Origin: Dolomedes plantarius
Taxonomy: Eukaryota; Arthropoda; Arachnida; Araneae; Dolomedidae
Assembly (NCBI GenBank): GCA_907164885.2
Contig: OU015490.1
Span: forward strand, 12,719,966 to 12,783,965
DNA: 64,000 nt
Reading direction: 5' to 3'
Shown here: in pieces, positions 12,217-23,497 of the stretch
Numbering within the stretch: the stretch's first letter is position 1
How the letters are laid out: every line of letters starts with the position of its first letter
Notes under the pieces: generated by a model
What the model saw: only the letters and a program-made list of their open reading frames with translations
Told to the model about the DNA's origin: nothing
Databases searched by the model: none
Made by a program: the position numbers and the translations under genes

Positions 12217-12447
12217 CACTCAAACCGGATTTTGTACTGTGGATAGGGACCGCATGAAAAAAGGTACAAAAAAATAGCTTAAAATAACTTAAAAGTTCCA
12301 TTTAGTTAATTTTTTACTTTTTCTTACGTTTTATTCATATTATGTATTTTCATAGACTTTTTTATATATACCGCATAAAAAAATCTCACAAAAACAATAG
12401 CACAAAAATACGCACAAAAAAAGACCGCACAAAAACAGGTTTGAGTG
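12217..12447. mobile_element. TA-flanked miniature inverted-repeat element
   Basis: The left end is CACTCAAACCGGATTTTGT and the right, in reverse, is CACTCAAACCTGTTTTTGT; GGACCGCA or GCGGTC follows within each arm. TA lies outside each end. The 231-bp size and lack of coding sequence indicate a non-autonomous Tc1/mariner-type element. Confidence 0.65.
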
Positions 12448-12449
12448 TA

Positions 12450-13258
12450 TTTAAAAAAAAGCTTTAAAATACGTTTATTATTTACTCAGCAGAAATTCTT
12501 TTTTACACTAATGTTCTGCATTCCTTACTTAATAAATTATTGTTAAAACTAATTAAAGCAACGGAAAATTTTAGTAGCATCATTAAAGATTAAAAAGATA
12601 TTGCGTACACAAACATCTGAAAATAAAGTATTTTATCAACAAAACATAACATAGTTTCAGTCCATTTACAACACAAAAAAAAATTGCAACTGCTTTTTTT
12701 TCCGTCTAAGCAGCATTTCACACCTGTCTTTGGATGTGATTTTTTTAAAACTAAGACAAATACCATAAAAAATTCCTTCCTAGTGGCTTTTCCACCTTAG
12801 GAGGAGAATTCTTGTATCAATTTTTCTCCCTTAGCGAAGGCTTCTTAAAGAATTATACTTTTTCTTTATCTGCGTTTATCATTCTAAAACTACTACGTCC
12901 TGCTGTTGATTCTTAGAGATTTAGTTGATTTAATTTTTCTCCTTTGAGAGAAATTTATTTATATAAGTCTGTTTTGCAATATCTTTAGGGAATAGTTTTA
13001 ACCTCTTTTTAGAGATAAAGTACTTACTGGCATTTGATTGCGTCATAAGATAAGCTATAGCTGTACTATGCGATGTTACTTTTTATTAATTTAGTTCAAG
13101 GATAATATTAGAATGTATTATAATAAATTAATCTTTATATTATTAATTACTTGTGATTAACGTAAAATCATTACGAAATTTGTTTGCTAACTTTTCCAAG
13201 CTTTAAATAATTTTCTTTAAAAGTATTTCCTGTGAGATAGAAAACAAAATAGATAAAG
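12450..13258. other. AT-rich stretch, nothing recognised
   Basis: No coding region, RNA gene or repeat boundary was identified. Confidence 0.4.
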
Positions 13259-13320
13259 TACCGTATTTCTCGGACCATAAGACGAACTTTCTACAGAAAA
13301 AAATCGACTAAAAAAATATT
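13259..13320 (+). repeat. Fragment of a common dispersed repeat end
   Basis: TACCGTATTTCTCGGACCAT followed by AAGACGAAC resembles a widespread animal repeat terminus of the form ACCGTATTTTTCGGACTATAAG. Only this end is present; it is interrupted by the Tc1 fragment to its right. The identification is from memory of the motif. Confidence 0.35.
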
Positions 13321-13330
13321 TTATTATATA

Positions 13331-13960
13331 TCCACTATCTACCAATAAGTATTTGGACATCTGTGATAGAAAAGAAAAACAAAGTTTATTCAAATTCAAT
13401 AGTTGGTAGAACCTCCCCGAGAGGCAATTACAGCCTCAACCCTCCGAGGCATGCTTTCCCCAAGTCCTTGTATGACGGCTAGAGGTATTTTCTTCCACTC
13501 GGCGTGGAGAATTCAAGAAGGTTCCTTCACCGATTTTGGACGGTTGTTGCACACCTTAATTTGCCGTTCCAACTCGTCCCAGAGGTTCTCGATAGGGTTC
13601 AAGTCTGGGCTCTGGGCAGGCCAGTCCATTCGGTTAACCCCATTATCTCCATACCAATCCATAGTGGACCTCGCAACAATATAGCTGGCGTTGTCGGCCT
13701 GGAAGTAACATGGGTCCAACTCGTAAAACTGCCACAACATAGGAAACACACTGTCATCCATAATAGTGTAGTAGACGTCAGCGTTGAGCTTACCATGAAT
13801 TGTGACTAAGCATTCCATGCCATACCAAGAGAAACACCCCCAGACCATAATTCAACCTCCGCTGAAATTTACTGTGGGCACAATGCTTTCTCGCAGGAGG
13901 CGTTCTCCAAGCAGACGCCAGACCCAGACCCAAAATTCGGACTCCGGTTACCAAATTTTA
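13331..13960 (-). mobile_element. Tc1-type transposon, 5'-truncated
   Basis: The 3' end of the element survives at the left, with CCACTATCTACCAATAAGTA followed by TTTGGACATC, a Tc1-type terminal repeat. The transposase C-terminal half lies next to it on the minus strand. The other end is missing: homology fades near 13850-13960, so the copy is truncated or was broken by a later rearrangement. Confidence 0.7.
13396..13860 (-). pseudogene. Tc1-family transposase, C-terminal fragment
   Basis: The frame encodes the C-terminal half of a DD34E transposase, the nuclear enzyme that cuts and rejoins the element's ends. Visible motifs are GVMVWG-like MVWGCFSW, the second catalytic Asp in FQADNAS, and the third acidic residue in [16 protein letters not shown], exactly 34 residues after that Asp. 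The family's usual closing motif ESMPRRVEAVIASRGG is present, ending at a stop at 13396-13398. An in-frame stop at about 13513 interrupts the frame before it. The N-terminal DNA-binding domain and the first catalytic Asp are absent, so the product cannot be active. Confidence 0.85.
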
Positions 13961-14109
13961 AGTTTTGAATTATGTTAGTACAAATGAATATAATATTTGT
14001 CTAACATTCAAATAATATTCTTGGCCTGTCTCTATTTAAAAGTTTGGCTGCCTAATCAATTAAATATGAAGAGAAATTCGCTAATTATGAATGCAAATAT
14101 CATTTAAGA

Positions 14110-14319
14110 GGGCCTGTGGGGGCGTTGTGGTACAGCGCGCTGGCTTTCGGTGATGACGGTGCTCCGAACGAAACCAGGCTTAGCGTCACCAAAATACTTC
14201 CATTTTTATCGTCCCGTTATAGGGGTAATGCTGGTCCGCCTATATGGTGACACCTTAATAAAATGGCCAGAAATCTGCGGTGAATCATAGGCAAATGTCT
14301 ACATGACAAGCGACTCCGC

Positions 14320-14350
<31 letters not shown>

Positions 14351-14357
14351 AAAAATT
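14110..14357 (+). mobile_element. tRNA-derived SINE family A, copy 2
   Basis: The head includes TTGTGGTACAGCGCGCTGGC, identical over most of its length to copy 1 at 9051-9297. The body shares CGCCTATATGG and AAATGGCCAG, and the tail is (AAAT)n. ATTTAAGA occurs on both sides (14102-14109 and 14358-14365), a target duplication that fixes the ends. Confidence 0.75.
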
Positions 14358-14659
14358 ATTTAAGATATCAATTATACCAAATTTGCGCAAATTCTGTAAA
14401 ACATATCAATACTTACCTATTAGGCAAATTATACAGACACAATATTAATGATTACTATATTTATCACGCTACCATACTCAATATATATAATTAAATATAC
14501 CTCTCAATTAGTTTGATAAAAGCTTTGCCTGTGTAATCAAATCATTAAGAATGTAGTACCATTGAAATGACTGTAAACAGTGTAAATTGCTCCAAAGATA
14601 TCCGAAATAAACTATCAGTATTAAGGAAATGTTCTTATGTTATTGTTCCTAATGCCTCA

Positions 14660-14990
14660 TGGCTGGAAGTTCCAGACCAGGTCCTTATAGGCTTTGGGCG
14701 TAGTAGTGCGATTCTGGTTTATAATGTTACCACAGGGGGTGGAGTCCGATTTAGCCAGGTGCCACCTCAATTTTGACCGCAGCCGGAGCATTACGAGCAT
14801 CCCCGGGGGATCTGTGAGGATCATACTCTCTCCCACCCTCTTTAATCTCATAGACTTTCCGGTCTACAGATTTAACGTGCCCATATATGGCATGGATAGA
14901 CATATTTAATAGCATTTTTGGTATTTGATCCAACCACCCTCAGTACAAAAAGCCGTCGATCTGTGACTAGGCTACCTCGAGCCCTTATAT
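14660..14990 (-). mobile_element. SINE family B, copy 1, inside a longer repeat
   Basis: On the minus strand the right side reads as a degenerate tRNA-like head, and the body contains the reverse of GCCACCTCAATTTTGACCGC. Copies occur at 15203-15465, 35310-35560 and 45984-46335, all on the same strand. Homology to the last copy continues beyond the SINE to about 15170, which implies that a longer segment of roughly 530 bp was duplicated. Confidence 0.55.
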
Positions 14991-15202
14991 TGTCAAAACT
15001 GCTTATTGCACATTCTATGTTATGTTTATTTTAGGGCAAGTAGCATATTTTTCTGTAACATTTTTGCTTATGAATATGTTTACTCTTGAAAACAAAATTT
15101 AATTTTTTCTGAAAAGATTGAATATTTTCATCTAAAATTCATCAAATCGCTGTCCGAGTGAATGTTGGTTAGAATGTTGGTTAGCATGTTCAGTTTTATT
15201 TA

Positions 15203-15465
15203 ATGGTTCCAGTTTGAACAGCACCACAAGGGTCAGAGTCCGACTTCGCTAGATGCCACCACAACTTTGACAGACAACTCCCAGGAACAACATCTGGGGG
15301 ATCGTACCTTGCCTACCCACTGACATCATAGAAGGACTTTCCAGTATAAGGATTTAGCTTGCACATATCCGTCCCAGACACGAAGATATTTTACGGTACT
15401 TATCGGGATTCGATCAGTTCCCCCCCAGTACCAAAAGCCAGCGCGCTACCAGATAGTCAGCCCAA
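15203..15465 (-). mobile_element. SINE family B, copy 2
   Basis: It shares GGTCAGAGTCCGACTT, GATGCCACCACAACTTTGAC and the GGGATTCGATC-to-CCAAAAGCCAGCGCGCTACC head with the other family B copies. The head, read on the minus strand, is tRNA-like. It lies about 220 bp from copy 1 in the same orientation. Confidence 0.55.
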
Positions 15466-15469
15466 TTAT

Positions 15470-16935
15470 TCACTTTGATCGACTGTTTAGATTAGCATTA
15501 TTTTTTAAATAAAATTCCGAAGTCTTCAGGTATTTAAAAAAAAACCTGAACTGAGTATGGAGACGTAAAGGAGAGCTAATAGAAACTACATTTGGGCAAA
15601 ATCAACAAAATTTATCTGTAAGCAAAACCTTAAAGACCCGAGTAATTTCAAAAAAATGTTTCAACAAATAAAATTACAAAATTATTACAATATTTACTAT
15701 AGAATTAAAATATCGTAACTATGCTTATGATATCTACTTGGGTTAATGACAAAACACTTTTCACTCTTCCAGGTATAATTTAAAATTTTGGTCAGCTGAA
15801 GTCTCTATAATATGGCCCTACTATTGATTACAGACCAAACTTTCAACGAACACGTTTTAGGAGAAATCAGTCAATTTAAAATAGTTTCAAACGTTGGTTT
15901 TTCTGAGAAGGGAGACAGAGTAATATTGCATCTTCACTTAAAACTGTTAATGATCAAAACGCAAAGAAAAAGCACCTTAAAAAATCTGATTTAAGACGTT
16001 ATCTTTATTTGCAGAATCGTTAAGTATTGTATTATTAAATTATCTCTAGATTTTTTATCAAATGAACGTAGTAACCGATCTAAGTAAATCAAATTATGCA
16101 ATAAAGTGAGAAACAATAGAATTTTTTAGCGCTAATAAGGACAAATACTCTTTACGTTTTTTTAGAGAAGTAAAACAGTACATATATTGAAAGTCTTAAG
16201 TGTCACAATGGTAATTTAATGAATTTCAGCCTTTGTGAAAACGGCAGGTAATCAATTGGGAGATGTAGGAGTAAAAATTTTATTTTCAGGCAAGAAAATT
16301 TAAAAAGATATCAAAAGATTTATGACAATAAATAAATAAAAATACGCAAATAGACATATAAAAGTACACATACCGCCAAATTTCTCTACATGCATTTACA
16401 TATGCATATACCTACGAATAAACACATGAACATAAGAACACCACGCTCATACACACACTACATGAATCCATTTACACGCCTCCCAAAGATGGACACGACA
16501 CATTAAATACTACTTAAACAACATAAGATGCATAGAGACGATATAGACTTTAAACATTTGCAAACATGTCTACTGTTGTAAATATGCTAAAATTTTAATA
16601 TATTTATGTTAATGTACTTAATTTGCTCAAACAAACAGGATTTTGTTGCTTCTTAATAGCTTAATTAAAGTCACTGATTAGATCACAAGATATGAACTTT
16701 CGCAATTTATCGATTTTTCAACATACTTTGCGAGTTTTGGAGACTGTTTGTTGCCAAAACACTCGCTGAAAGATAATGAAATCTTATACTACCGGAGTTT
16801 TAGGGATTTTTTTTTTAACTTGTCAAGAAAAGATAAAAATTTAGTGAAATAAGTAGTGACGATAAACATCAAAGGAAAAAAAGAGCCAGAAAGGATCCAG
16901 ACATTCATAAACCACAGAATATATATTTTGATCGT
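15470..16935. other. AT-rich stretch, nothing recognised
   Basis: The small frame at 15812-15994 has no recognisable motif. The part from 16330 to 16500 is a low-complexity AC/AT-rich tract. Confidence 0.4.
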
Positions 16936-16937
16936 TC

Positions 16938-16939
<2 letters not shown>

Positions 16940-17005
<66 letters not shown>
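16940..17005. repeat. (TA)n microsatellite, left of hAT-like element
   Basis: A pure TA run of about 65 bp. The same tract resumes at 17139-17181 and again at 23822-23889, so it was split by two later insertions. Confidence 0.9.
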
Positions 17006-17008
<3 letters not shown>

Positions 17009-17136
17009 TGCTAGATTTCTAGAAATAGAGGTACCGGAACAGTAACCTTCCGAGGTGTCTGAGGGAGCATTCCAAATTATTGATAAAGAGAGGTACAGGA
17101 ACGCCGTTCTGGTGCGTTCCGCCTCAAATCTAGCCC

Positions 17137-17138
<2 letters not shown>
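17006..17138. mobile_element. Very short hAT-like miniature element in a TA tract
   Basis: The left end CAGTGCTAGATTTCTAGA and the reverse of the right end, CAGGGCTAGATTTGAGGCGG, form imperfect inverted repeats with hAT-style CAG starts. GGAAC-containing blocks follow in both arms. The 133-bp unit has (TA)n on both sides, so the 8-bp target duplication cannot be resolved. Confidence 0.5.

Positions 17139-17181
<43 letters not shown>
17139..17181. repeat. (TA)n microsatellite, target of LTR element
   Basis: A TA run directly abutting the 3' LTR of the retrotransposon. Its continuation lies on the other side of the element at 23822. Confidence 0.9.
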
Positions 17182-17184
<3 letters not shown>

Positions 17185-17483
17185 AACAGCTTGGCCGGTT
17201 GGCTCACTATTAATAAAATCCAATGTGTAAGACGAAAAGCACTAGGGATGGACGATTAACATCTCATGCATCAATTTATTATACAAAAAGAACACAACAT
17301 TTTAAATGTAAGTTACAATCACTTCTCAGCGCACGGAGCTGAGATACAAAAATCCCGGCGCGCGGAAAAAACTCCCAATCTCGCGCGTGGAAAAAGCTCC
17401 CAACGCTGTTGTAAATAAACAATCTTCGTCTACTGTCCAGTGGCGAATCATGGCTTTCAATTTTCAACTCTGGCGTTGTCACA
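17182..17483 (-). repeat. 3' LTR
   Basis: On the minus strand it begins TGTGACAACGCCAGAGTTG and ends GGCCAAGCTGTTACA, so the ends are TGT...ACA. It has the same length as the 5' LTR and differs from it at about nine positions. A polypurine tract lies directly upstream of it. Confidence 0.93.
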
Positions 17484-17502
17484 AAACTCCTCCCCCCTCC
17501 AG
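17484..17502 (-). promoter_or_regulatory. Polypurine tract
   Basis: On the minus strand the bases before the 3' LTR read TGGAGGGGGGAGGAGTTT, a purine run ending in TTT. This is the expected position for the plus-strand primer in reverse transcription, and it confirms the element's orientation. Confidence 0.85.
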
Positions 17503-17964
17503 TGTTGAACTTGTCCGAACTCTACATAAGTTCATGGTTGTTACTAGTTCAGATGTTGAAGGCAACAGATGTCTCAGTTCCATAATGTTCAGGAAATAAG
17601 CTCCAAATTTGCCATAGACAAAGACATCTCTTTTCCTAATACGGTACTGTGCCAATTCCCTATTTAAATTTGATTTAATGCTATTAAGTCCCTAACAATT
17701 TAGACTACCCGCAATAGCACTTTACAATGTACCAGTTACAACATAATATAATTCTTTACAATCATATACAATTTAAAAAAATTCAATCAATTTTAAACAG
17801 AATACCTCAAAATACTATTACATAAAGAATTACTTAAACATGAGACTCTAAAGTAGTACAGTTAAATAAATATATTCCGGCAACTTATAACTAATACAAA
17901 ACAATTTGTTTACACAAGGGATCAAATTTTATACAGATTACAAAGTCACATGGTTTAATAGAAA

Positions 17965-20900
17965 CTAAGTAGGATATGGGTGCCGGCTTAAGGTGTCTAC
18001 ATTGCAGTGATTTTTCCCTTTCTTGTGTTGAATCTTATAATTGAAGGGTTGTAACGCCAGGGCCCATCGCAAAAGTCTCTGGTTATTCCCGGCATGGGTT
18101 TTGAGCCACACCAGTGGGTTGTGGTCGGTCTGTATTATGAACGGTAAATGACCATCTAAATAACACTGTAACTTTTTCACTGCATACACTATAACCGCAC
18201 ACTCTTTTTCAGTGGTACAATATTTCTACTCTGATGGTTTGAGTTTTCTACTCATATATAGAATCGAATGTTCTTCTCCTTGGTCGTCGATCTGTGCTAA
18301 AATTATGCCTAGACCGGTGTCGGATGCATCAGTTTGCAACAGGAATTCTTTTTGATAGTTAGGTGCATAAAGCACTGGTTTGCTTCACAATTTTTTTTTT
18401 TAATTTACGGAAAGCCTCTTCACAGGCTTTATTCCATTTTATCTTCCCTTTTTGTTCTTTTCCCTTGAGGGTCTCCGTTAAAGGGGCGGCGATAGCTGAA
18501 AACATGGGAATATGCTGTCGATAGTACCCCGCTAAGCCAAGGAAAGCTCGAACCTCTGTTTTGCAAGTCGGAGTCGGAAATTCTCGGACTGCTTGTACTT
18601 TTAACTCTGCTGGTGATCTTTTCCCTTCCCCAATAAGGTGTCCCAGGTACTGGACTTCTTTTTGAGCAAATTTACATTTCTTGGGCTTGATGGTTAATTG
18701 AGCACTTTTTATTTTGTCAAGAACCCTCTTCAGATGTTTTAAGTGTTCTTCCCAAGTTTTAGAGAATATAGCAATGTCGTCTAAATAAGGTATTGCGAAG
18801 TTTTCACAATCATGTAGCAAGTCCGACATCATTTTGCTAAAATAATATGGGGCATTTTTCAGACCAAACAGCATTCTCAACGGACGGTAGACCCCAAAGT
18901 TGGTTGTGAATGCAGCTATTTTCTGGGCCTTCTTACTTAAAGGAATCTGCCAATATCCTTTCGTTAGATCTAACAAAGTAATGTACTTTGCTGCAGCAAC
19001 TGTTTCGACTCTTTGCTCTATGTTAGGCAATGGAAAGTATTGGGTTTTAGTAACTTCATTGATTTTCCTGTAATCTATACAAGGTCGAGGGTCTCGTCCT
19101 GGGGATTCAACTAGTATCATGGGTGATGTATAATCTGATTCACCCGGTTCAATGATTTTGTATTGCAACATCTTCTGGATCTCTGACTGCAATATCTCGT
19201 TTTGTCTAGGTGACATACGATAGGGTTTCATACGAATAGGCTTATCGTTCATTAGTTCTATGTCATGTTCGACGACGTTTGTTTTCCCTGGGATGTTAGA
19301 AAACAATTTGGCATATTCTACCAGTATTTTCTGCAATTGTTCTTGCTGTTTTTCATTTAAAAGCTTATCTAAAGCACTATTCTCCCTTATTTCATTGAAA
19401 TCGAATATGTTAGGATCCGATTCAATCTTCGGAAAATCATCTTCAATTTCCGCAGGTTCGTTGTCATCTAAACTCCATAAGATGTTCACAAGCTCTGGCC
19501 GTTTGTAATACGGTTTTAGCATGTTAATGTGATAAACTTCATTTTTCTCTTGTCTTCCTTCTGAGCTAACAACATAATTTGTTTCTGACAACTTCTTAAC
19601 AATTTTGCCAGGTCCTTTCCACTGAACTGCCAGTTTATTTGGTCTACAAGTGGATAAGATCAACACCAAGTCTCCCTCTTGAAATACTCGTTTAACAGCA
19701 TTTCGATCATACCATTTTTTTCGTTTGTCTCTCATTTCTTCCATTTTTTCTTCAGCTAACTCCTGACTTCTCTTCATTCGATTGATTAGCTGAAACACAT
19801 ATTCAACTACTCCATTTCCTTCTTCATCTGGCTCCAACCATTGTTCGTACAATAGGGTGACCGGTGACCTTAGATTTCTTCCATGTACTAACTCGGCAGG
19901 ACTGAAACCATTACTTTCATGTGTGACAGTCCTTAAGGCAAATAGAGCTGCTGGAACATGTCTTTCCCATTCAGGAGCAGCTTCAATGCATAACACTCTC
20001 AAAATTCTTTTGATGGTCCTATGGAATCGTTCGACTGGATTAGTCTGAGGATGGTGTACAGAACTTCTAATGGTTTTTATTCCAAATCTCTGGAAAAATT
20101 CTACAGTTAAGTTACTCATAAATGAGGTCCCTTGATCAGTTTGTATTTCCTTCGGAAAACCCATACGACTGAATATCTGCAATAATGCATCAATTGCAGA
20201 CGTTGATCCAATATCTGCTACCGCTACTGCATATGGATATTTGGATGCCATGCACATAGCTGTAATCAGATAACGATTTCCATTTGGTGTAGTGGGCAAG
20301 GGCCCACAAGCATCTACATTTAGTTTGCTGAAAATCTCAGATATGACAGGTACCAAAGTTAATGGGGCTTTCTTCTTGTCATTACATTTGCCGGCTCGTT
20401 GACAAGCATCACAGGTTTTGACAAACTCCTCTATTTCTTTGTAACAATTCGGCCAGAAGAAATATTTCACCATTCGGTCCTTTGTTTTGGCGACTCCTAA
20501 GTGAGCCGACGTTCCTTCGTGGCACATGCTTTTGACTTGCTCCCTAAAACATTCAGGAACCACAAGTATATCAACTTCTTTCCCCATCTTGTCGACTTTC
20601 TTCTTAACCAGTAATTTACCTTTAACTATTCTGAAATCTTTTGATTCTGTCGAGGCCTTTTTGGCTAATGTAAACAATGGAGCCAGATCTTTGCTCTTCT
20701 GTTCTTCTTCAGCAAACTTTTCTGAATTGACTTTTACCAAGTCCAAAAAAACTTCAGTTTCATCAATTTTTGGCAAAAGTTGAACTTCTGTACTTGGAAG
20801 ATCATTTTCTTCCTCTTTCTCTAACTCTGTCATTTTGGACATTTCAAGTTTCTCTTCTTGGGATTTTGACAAGCTTCCTCCTTCAGCAAGATGTTTTCTC

Positions 20901-21297
20901 TGCTGCGCTCTTGTAAGTACTGCTTTCACAGTTTCCCTTTTCTCCCTACTGTCATCTTTAATTTCTTCTAACAGAGAGGCGGTTTTATTTCCAAGGATGT
21001 ACCTCCCTTGGTCCAAGTTATCTCTGAGAACGGCTGTCTTAGTGGTGACATGGCCCAATTCGCATTCAATTTCAATTTCGGCCAAAGGCAAGCAAGACAT
21101 CTGCTCGTTCAGTAAATGTTGCACCCATACATGTTCCCCTGTCATTCTTTGAAGCGACACATATTTCTGGCACACTACATCTACAGTTGCTCCAGTATCT
21201 CTAAGTATAGGAATGCTAGTCCCATTTATTTTACCACGAATGGTGTATGGAGCTAATAGGTCTTCATCAACTTTATTCTTAATATAGTTTACGCTGC
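17965..21297 (-). pseudogene. pol: pol: protease, integrase, reverse transcriptase, RNase H
   Basis: The polyprotein copies the element's RNA and inserts the DNA. Protease comes first, with active site RDTGAT (Asp codon 21197-21199). In the open 938-codon part (21175-18359) integrase follows: zinc-binding His/Cys residues about 219-258, then catalytic Asp288, Asp347 and Glu382 with 34 residues between the last two, then a GPY/F-like module (VQWKGPGKI) about 496-557. Reverse transcriptase follows at about 640-870 with YLDD at 797-800. A one-base frameshift near 18382 separates RNase H, whose acidic residues remain in LQTDASDTG, TEKECAV, TDHNPLVW and NVDTLSR. A TAG at 18226-18228 also breaks RNase H. 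Integrase lies upstream of reverse transcriptase, the reverse of most Ty3/gypsy elements. The frame is open upstream through the zinc knuckle, which suggests a single gag-pol frame originally. Confidence 0.92.
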
Positions 21298-22649
21298 CTA
21301 TACTGTTTTTCTTTTTGAGTTTAGGGCAATCAGGCCTGATATGTGTGGTATCCCCACATGCAAAACAATGAAACTGTTTCCTCTTATCGAAGTTGGGATC
21401 TGGTTTCTTAACCTTGTGGAAGTTTCCATTTCTTTTACGGCATGCGTATCTTCCTTTTTCTGGCTATTTCCATTCCAAGGTTTCGATTGCCATGGTTTTT
21501 TATTACTTTGATCCTTGTAACTCATCGAAGGAGTTTTACCCCGTATGCACTTTCTCACATCCTCAAATTCGTCAATCTTGGTTACAAGTTCAACTGGGGA
21601 AGTAATGGATGTCCAATGATCCATAAAGTTTTCTTTAAATTCATTCGGTGCCCTTTTCTTTATCTGATCAACGATCATCAATTCTTTTAATTGTTCATAG
21701 GTTTCTATCTTCAATCCATTTAGCCAGCCTTCTAGATAATTTTTCATCTAGTAGTAAAAATCCTGCCAAGTACGGTCTGGTGATTTTTACAGTTTCACAA
21801 AATTTTGGCGAAACTTCTCTGGGCTCATCTTAAAACGCTTAAGTAATAAGGTCTTAACATATGGATACTCACTAGCCTGTTCTTCAGGTTCACGAGCTAT
21901 CAAGTGAGCAATTTCTAATGGCAGAACTCCAATTAATTTAGTGACCCACTTTTGTCGGGGTACCTTAAGAACTTTCGCTTGTCGTTCGAAAAGCTCTAAG
22001 AACAAACTTATCTCAACCCCTTTTTCATCAAATGTGGGCATTAGCTTTTGAAGTTCAATTTTAGAACTAAAATCTGTACTAGAATTAATAGAATCCTCAG
22101 AGTTTTTGTTTTCCTTTAACTGTAACTCTAATCTTAGTTTTTCCAAATGAAAGTCCCTTTCTTCTTTCTTTTTTCTTTCTTCTTCTTTTCTTTCTTCTTC
22201 TTTCATTTTTCTTTCTTCATCTTTCATTTTTCTTTCTTCTTTTTCTCTAATCTTAGTTGTTCCAACTGAAAGTCCCTTTCTTCTTTCTTTTTTCTTTCTT
22301 CTTCTTTTTCTTTTCTTTCTTGTTCTTTCTTTTTTCTTTCCTCTTCTTTTTCTTTTCTTTCTGCTTCTTTCTTTTTTCTTTCTTCTTCTTTGTCTTTTCT
22401 TTCTTCTTCTTTCTCTAATCTTAGTTTTTCCAATTGAAAGTCCCTTTCTTCTTTCTTTTTTCTTTCTTCTTCTTTTCTTTCACTGATCACAGTTGAAAGA
22501 AGTTCTTTTATATACTCTTCCTCATAATTACTACTTTTCAAAATTAAGTTACGCAGATCAATTACCTTTAAGTCTTCTGTTACATTTTCCCCTAATTCTC
22601 TCGCTATCAGCTTCAAGTCCTCCTTCCGGCCTTGGCCAAGATAAGCCAT
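21298..22649 (-). pseudogene. gag: gag: coiled coil, SCAN-like capsid, zinc knuckle
   Basis: Gag forms the particle that packages the RNA. The first ATG is at 22649, giving MAYLGQGRKEDL. About 60 residues of possible SAP-like character are followed by a charged Glu/Lys/Arg helix from about 22480 to 22140, with ERDFQLEKLRLE repeated three times with small changes. The capsid includes KLMPTFDEKG and LIGVLPLEIAHLIA, then PEKFRQNF, WLNGLK, YEQLKELMIVDQ and RAPNEF, which follow the SCAN domain layout. A CX2CX4HX4C zinc knuckle lies at 21326-21367. Disruptions are a frameshift near 22240 in the Lys/Glu run, in-frame stops at 21787-21789 and 21748-21750, and a frameshift near 21455. The SCAN likeness is by eye; the link of SCAN to Gmr1-like capsids is established knowledge. 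Confidence 0.85.
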
Positions 22650-22847
22650 ATTAAATTCCGAATCTAACACTACTATATTCTAAATTGCACAAATAAATTA
22701 TAATACACAGTTAATATCTGCCAGTTTGGCTTTAGCAGTATTCGATACAAAATAAAATATTCTTTATCTTTACAAAACACAAACAAAATTTACTTAAAAA
22801 TCAGTTCGATTTTTAATACATGAATCGTTATTCATTTAATCATTTCA

Positions 22848-23139
22848 GCCAGTTTGGCATTACACAATATCTCAACTATCTTAAGTTTTAAGAATTTAAA
22901 TCGCCAGTTTGGCATTTAAAAATATCTCAACTATCTCAAGTTTTAAGATTTTAAATCGCCAGTTTGGCATTACACAATATCTCAACTATCTGAAATTTTA
23001 AGAATTCAAATCGCCAGTTTGGCATTAAAAAAAATATCTCAACTATCTTAAGTTTTAAGAATTTAAATCACCAGTTTGGCATTAAAAAATATCTCAACTA
23101 TCTTAAGTTTTAAGATTTTAAATAGCCAATTTGGCATTA
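22848..23139. repeat. 55-bp tandem array in the retrotransposon leader
   Basis: Five units start with GCCAGTTTGGCATT at 22848, 22903, 22958, 23013 and 23070, and a partial sixth starts at 23125. Spacing is 55-57 bp. Each unit also carries ATCTCAACTATC and AGTTTTAAGA. Single copies of GCCAGTTTGGC or close variants also occur near 22722 and 23291. The core is an interrupted palindrome (GCCA...TGGC). The array lies between the primer site and gag, where some gypsy-type elements hold protein-binding arrays. Confidence 0.9.
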
Positions 23140-23474
23140 GATACACTTGAAACACGAACACACTTTATGCAATTCGAACTAACAGAGGATATACAATTTA
23201 ATTATTACACATACGAAACCAAATCTAGAGTTTCTAGATAAAAATAAGTCAGTCTGGTACTTGTGAACTGCTATTTTAAACCGATGCATATAAGCCAGTT
23301 TCGCCCCCCCCCAATATACATCCAAAACTTTCAACTAGTTTAGCCTAATAGGAAACACTAAATTCCTAACTTTGCCAAGGCGGCAACAAAATCTCAGGCA
23401 CGTACTGTATTAAATAAAAAGAAATACCTCCTTTTAGTTCCTCCACACAATATTTTTTATCGCTGGATTCCGCA

Positions 23475-23497
23475 TTCAAATCTCGGTGGAACCTCCA
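23475..23497 (-). promoter_or_regulatory. Primer binding site, tRNA-Gln type
   Basis: On the minus strand this begins TGGAGGTTCCACCGAGATTT, complementary over 23 nt to the 3' end of eukaryotic tRNA-Gln including CCA, as I remember that tRNA. It is 22 nt from the 5' LTR, much further than the usual 0-5 nt, and the gap is a short TA run. The tRNA assignment needs a database check. Confidence 0.7.

Noticed and set aside
12005..12301. 98-codon minus-strand frame
   Set aside because: Phe/Leu-rich translation of AT-rich DNA that overlaps the end of a miniature element; no domain.
17500..17964. env gene downstream of pol
   Set aside because: No open frame with signal peptide or membrane segment lies between RNase H and the 3' LTR.
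19260..21152. Plus-strand frames of 63-105 codons
   Set aside because: They are antisense shadows of the retrotransposon pol gene.
22848..23139. CRISPR-like array
   Set aside because: The units are contiguous tandem repeats without unique spacers, in a eukaryotic retrotransposon leader.
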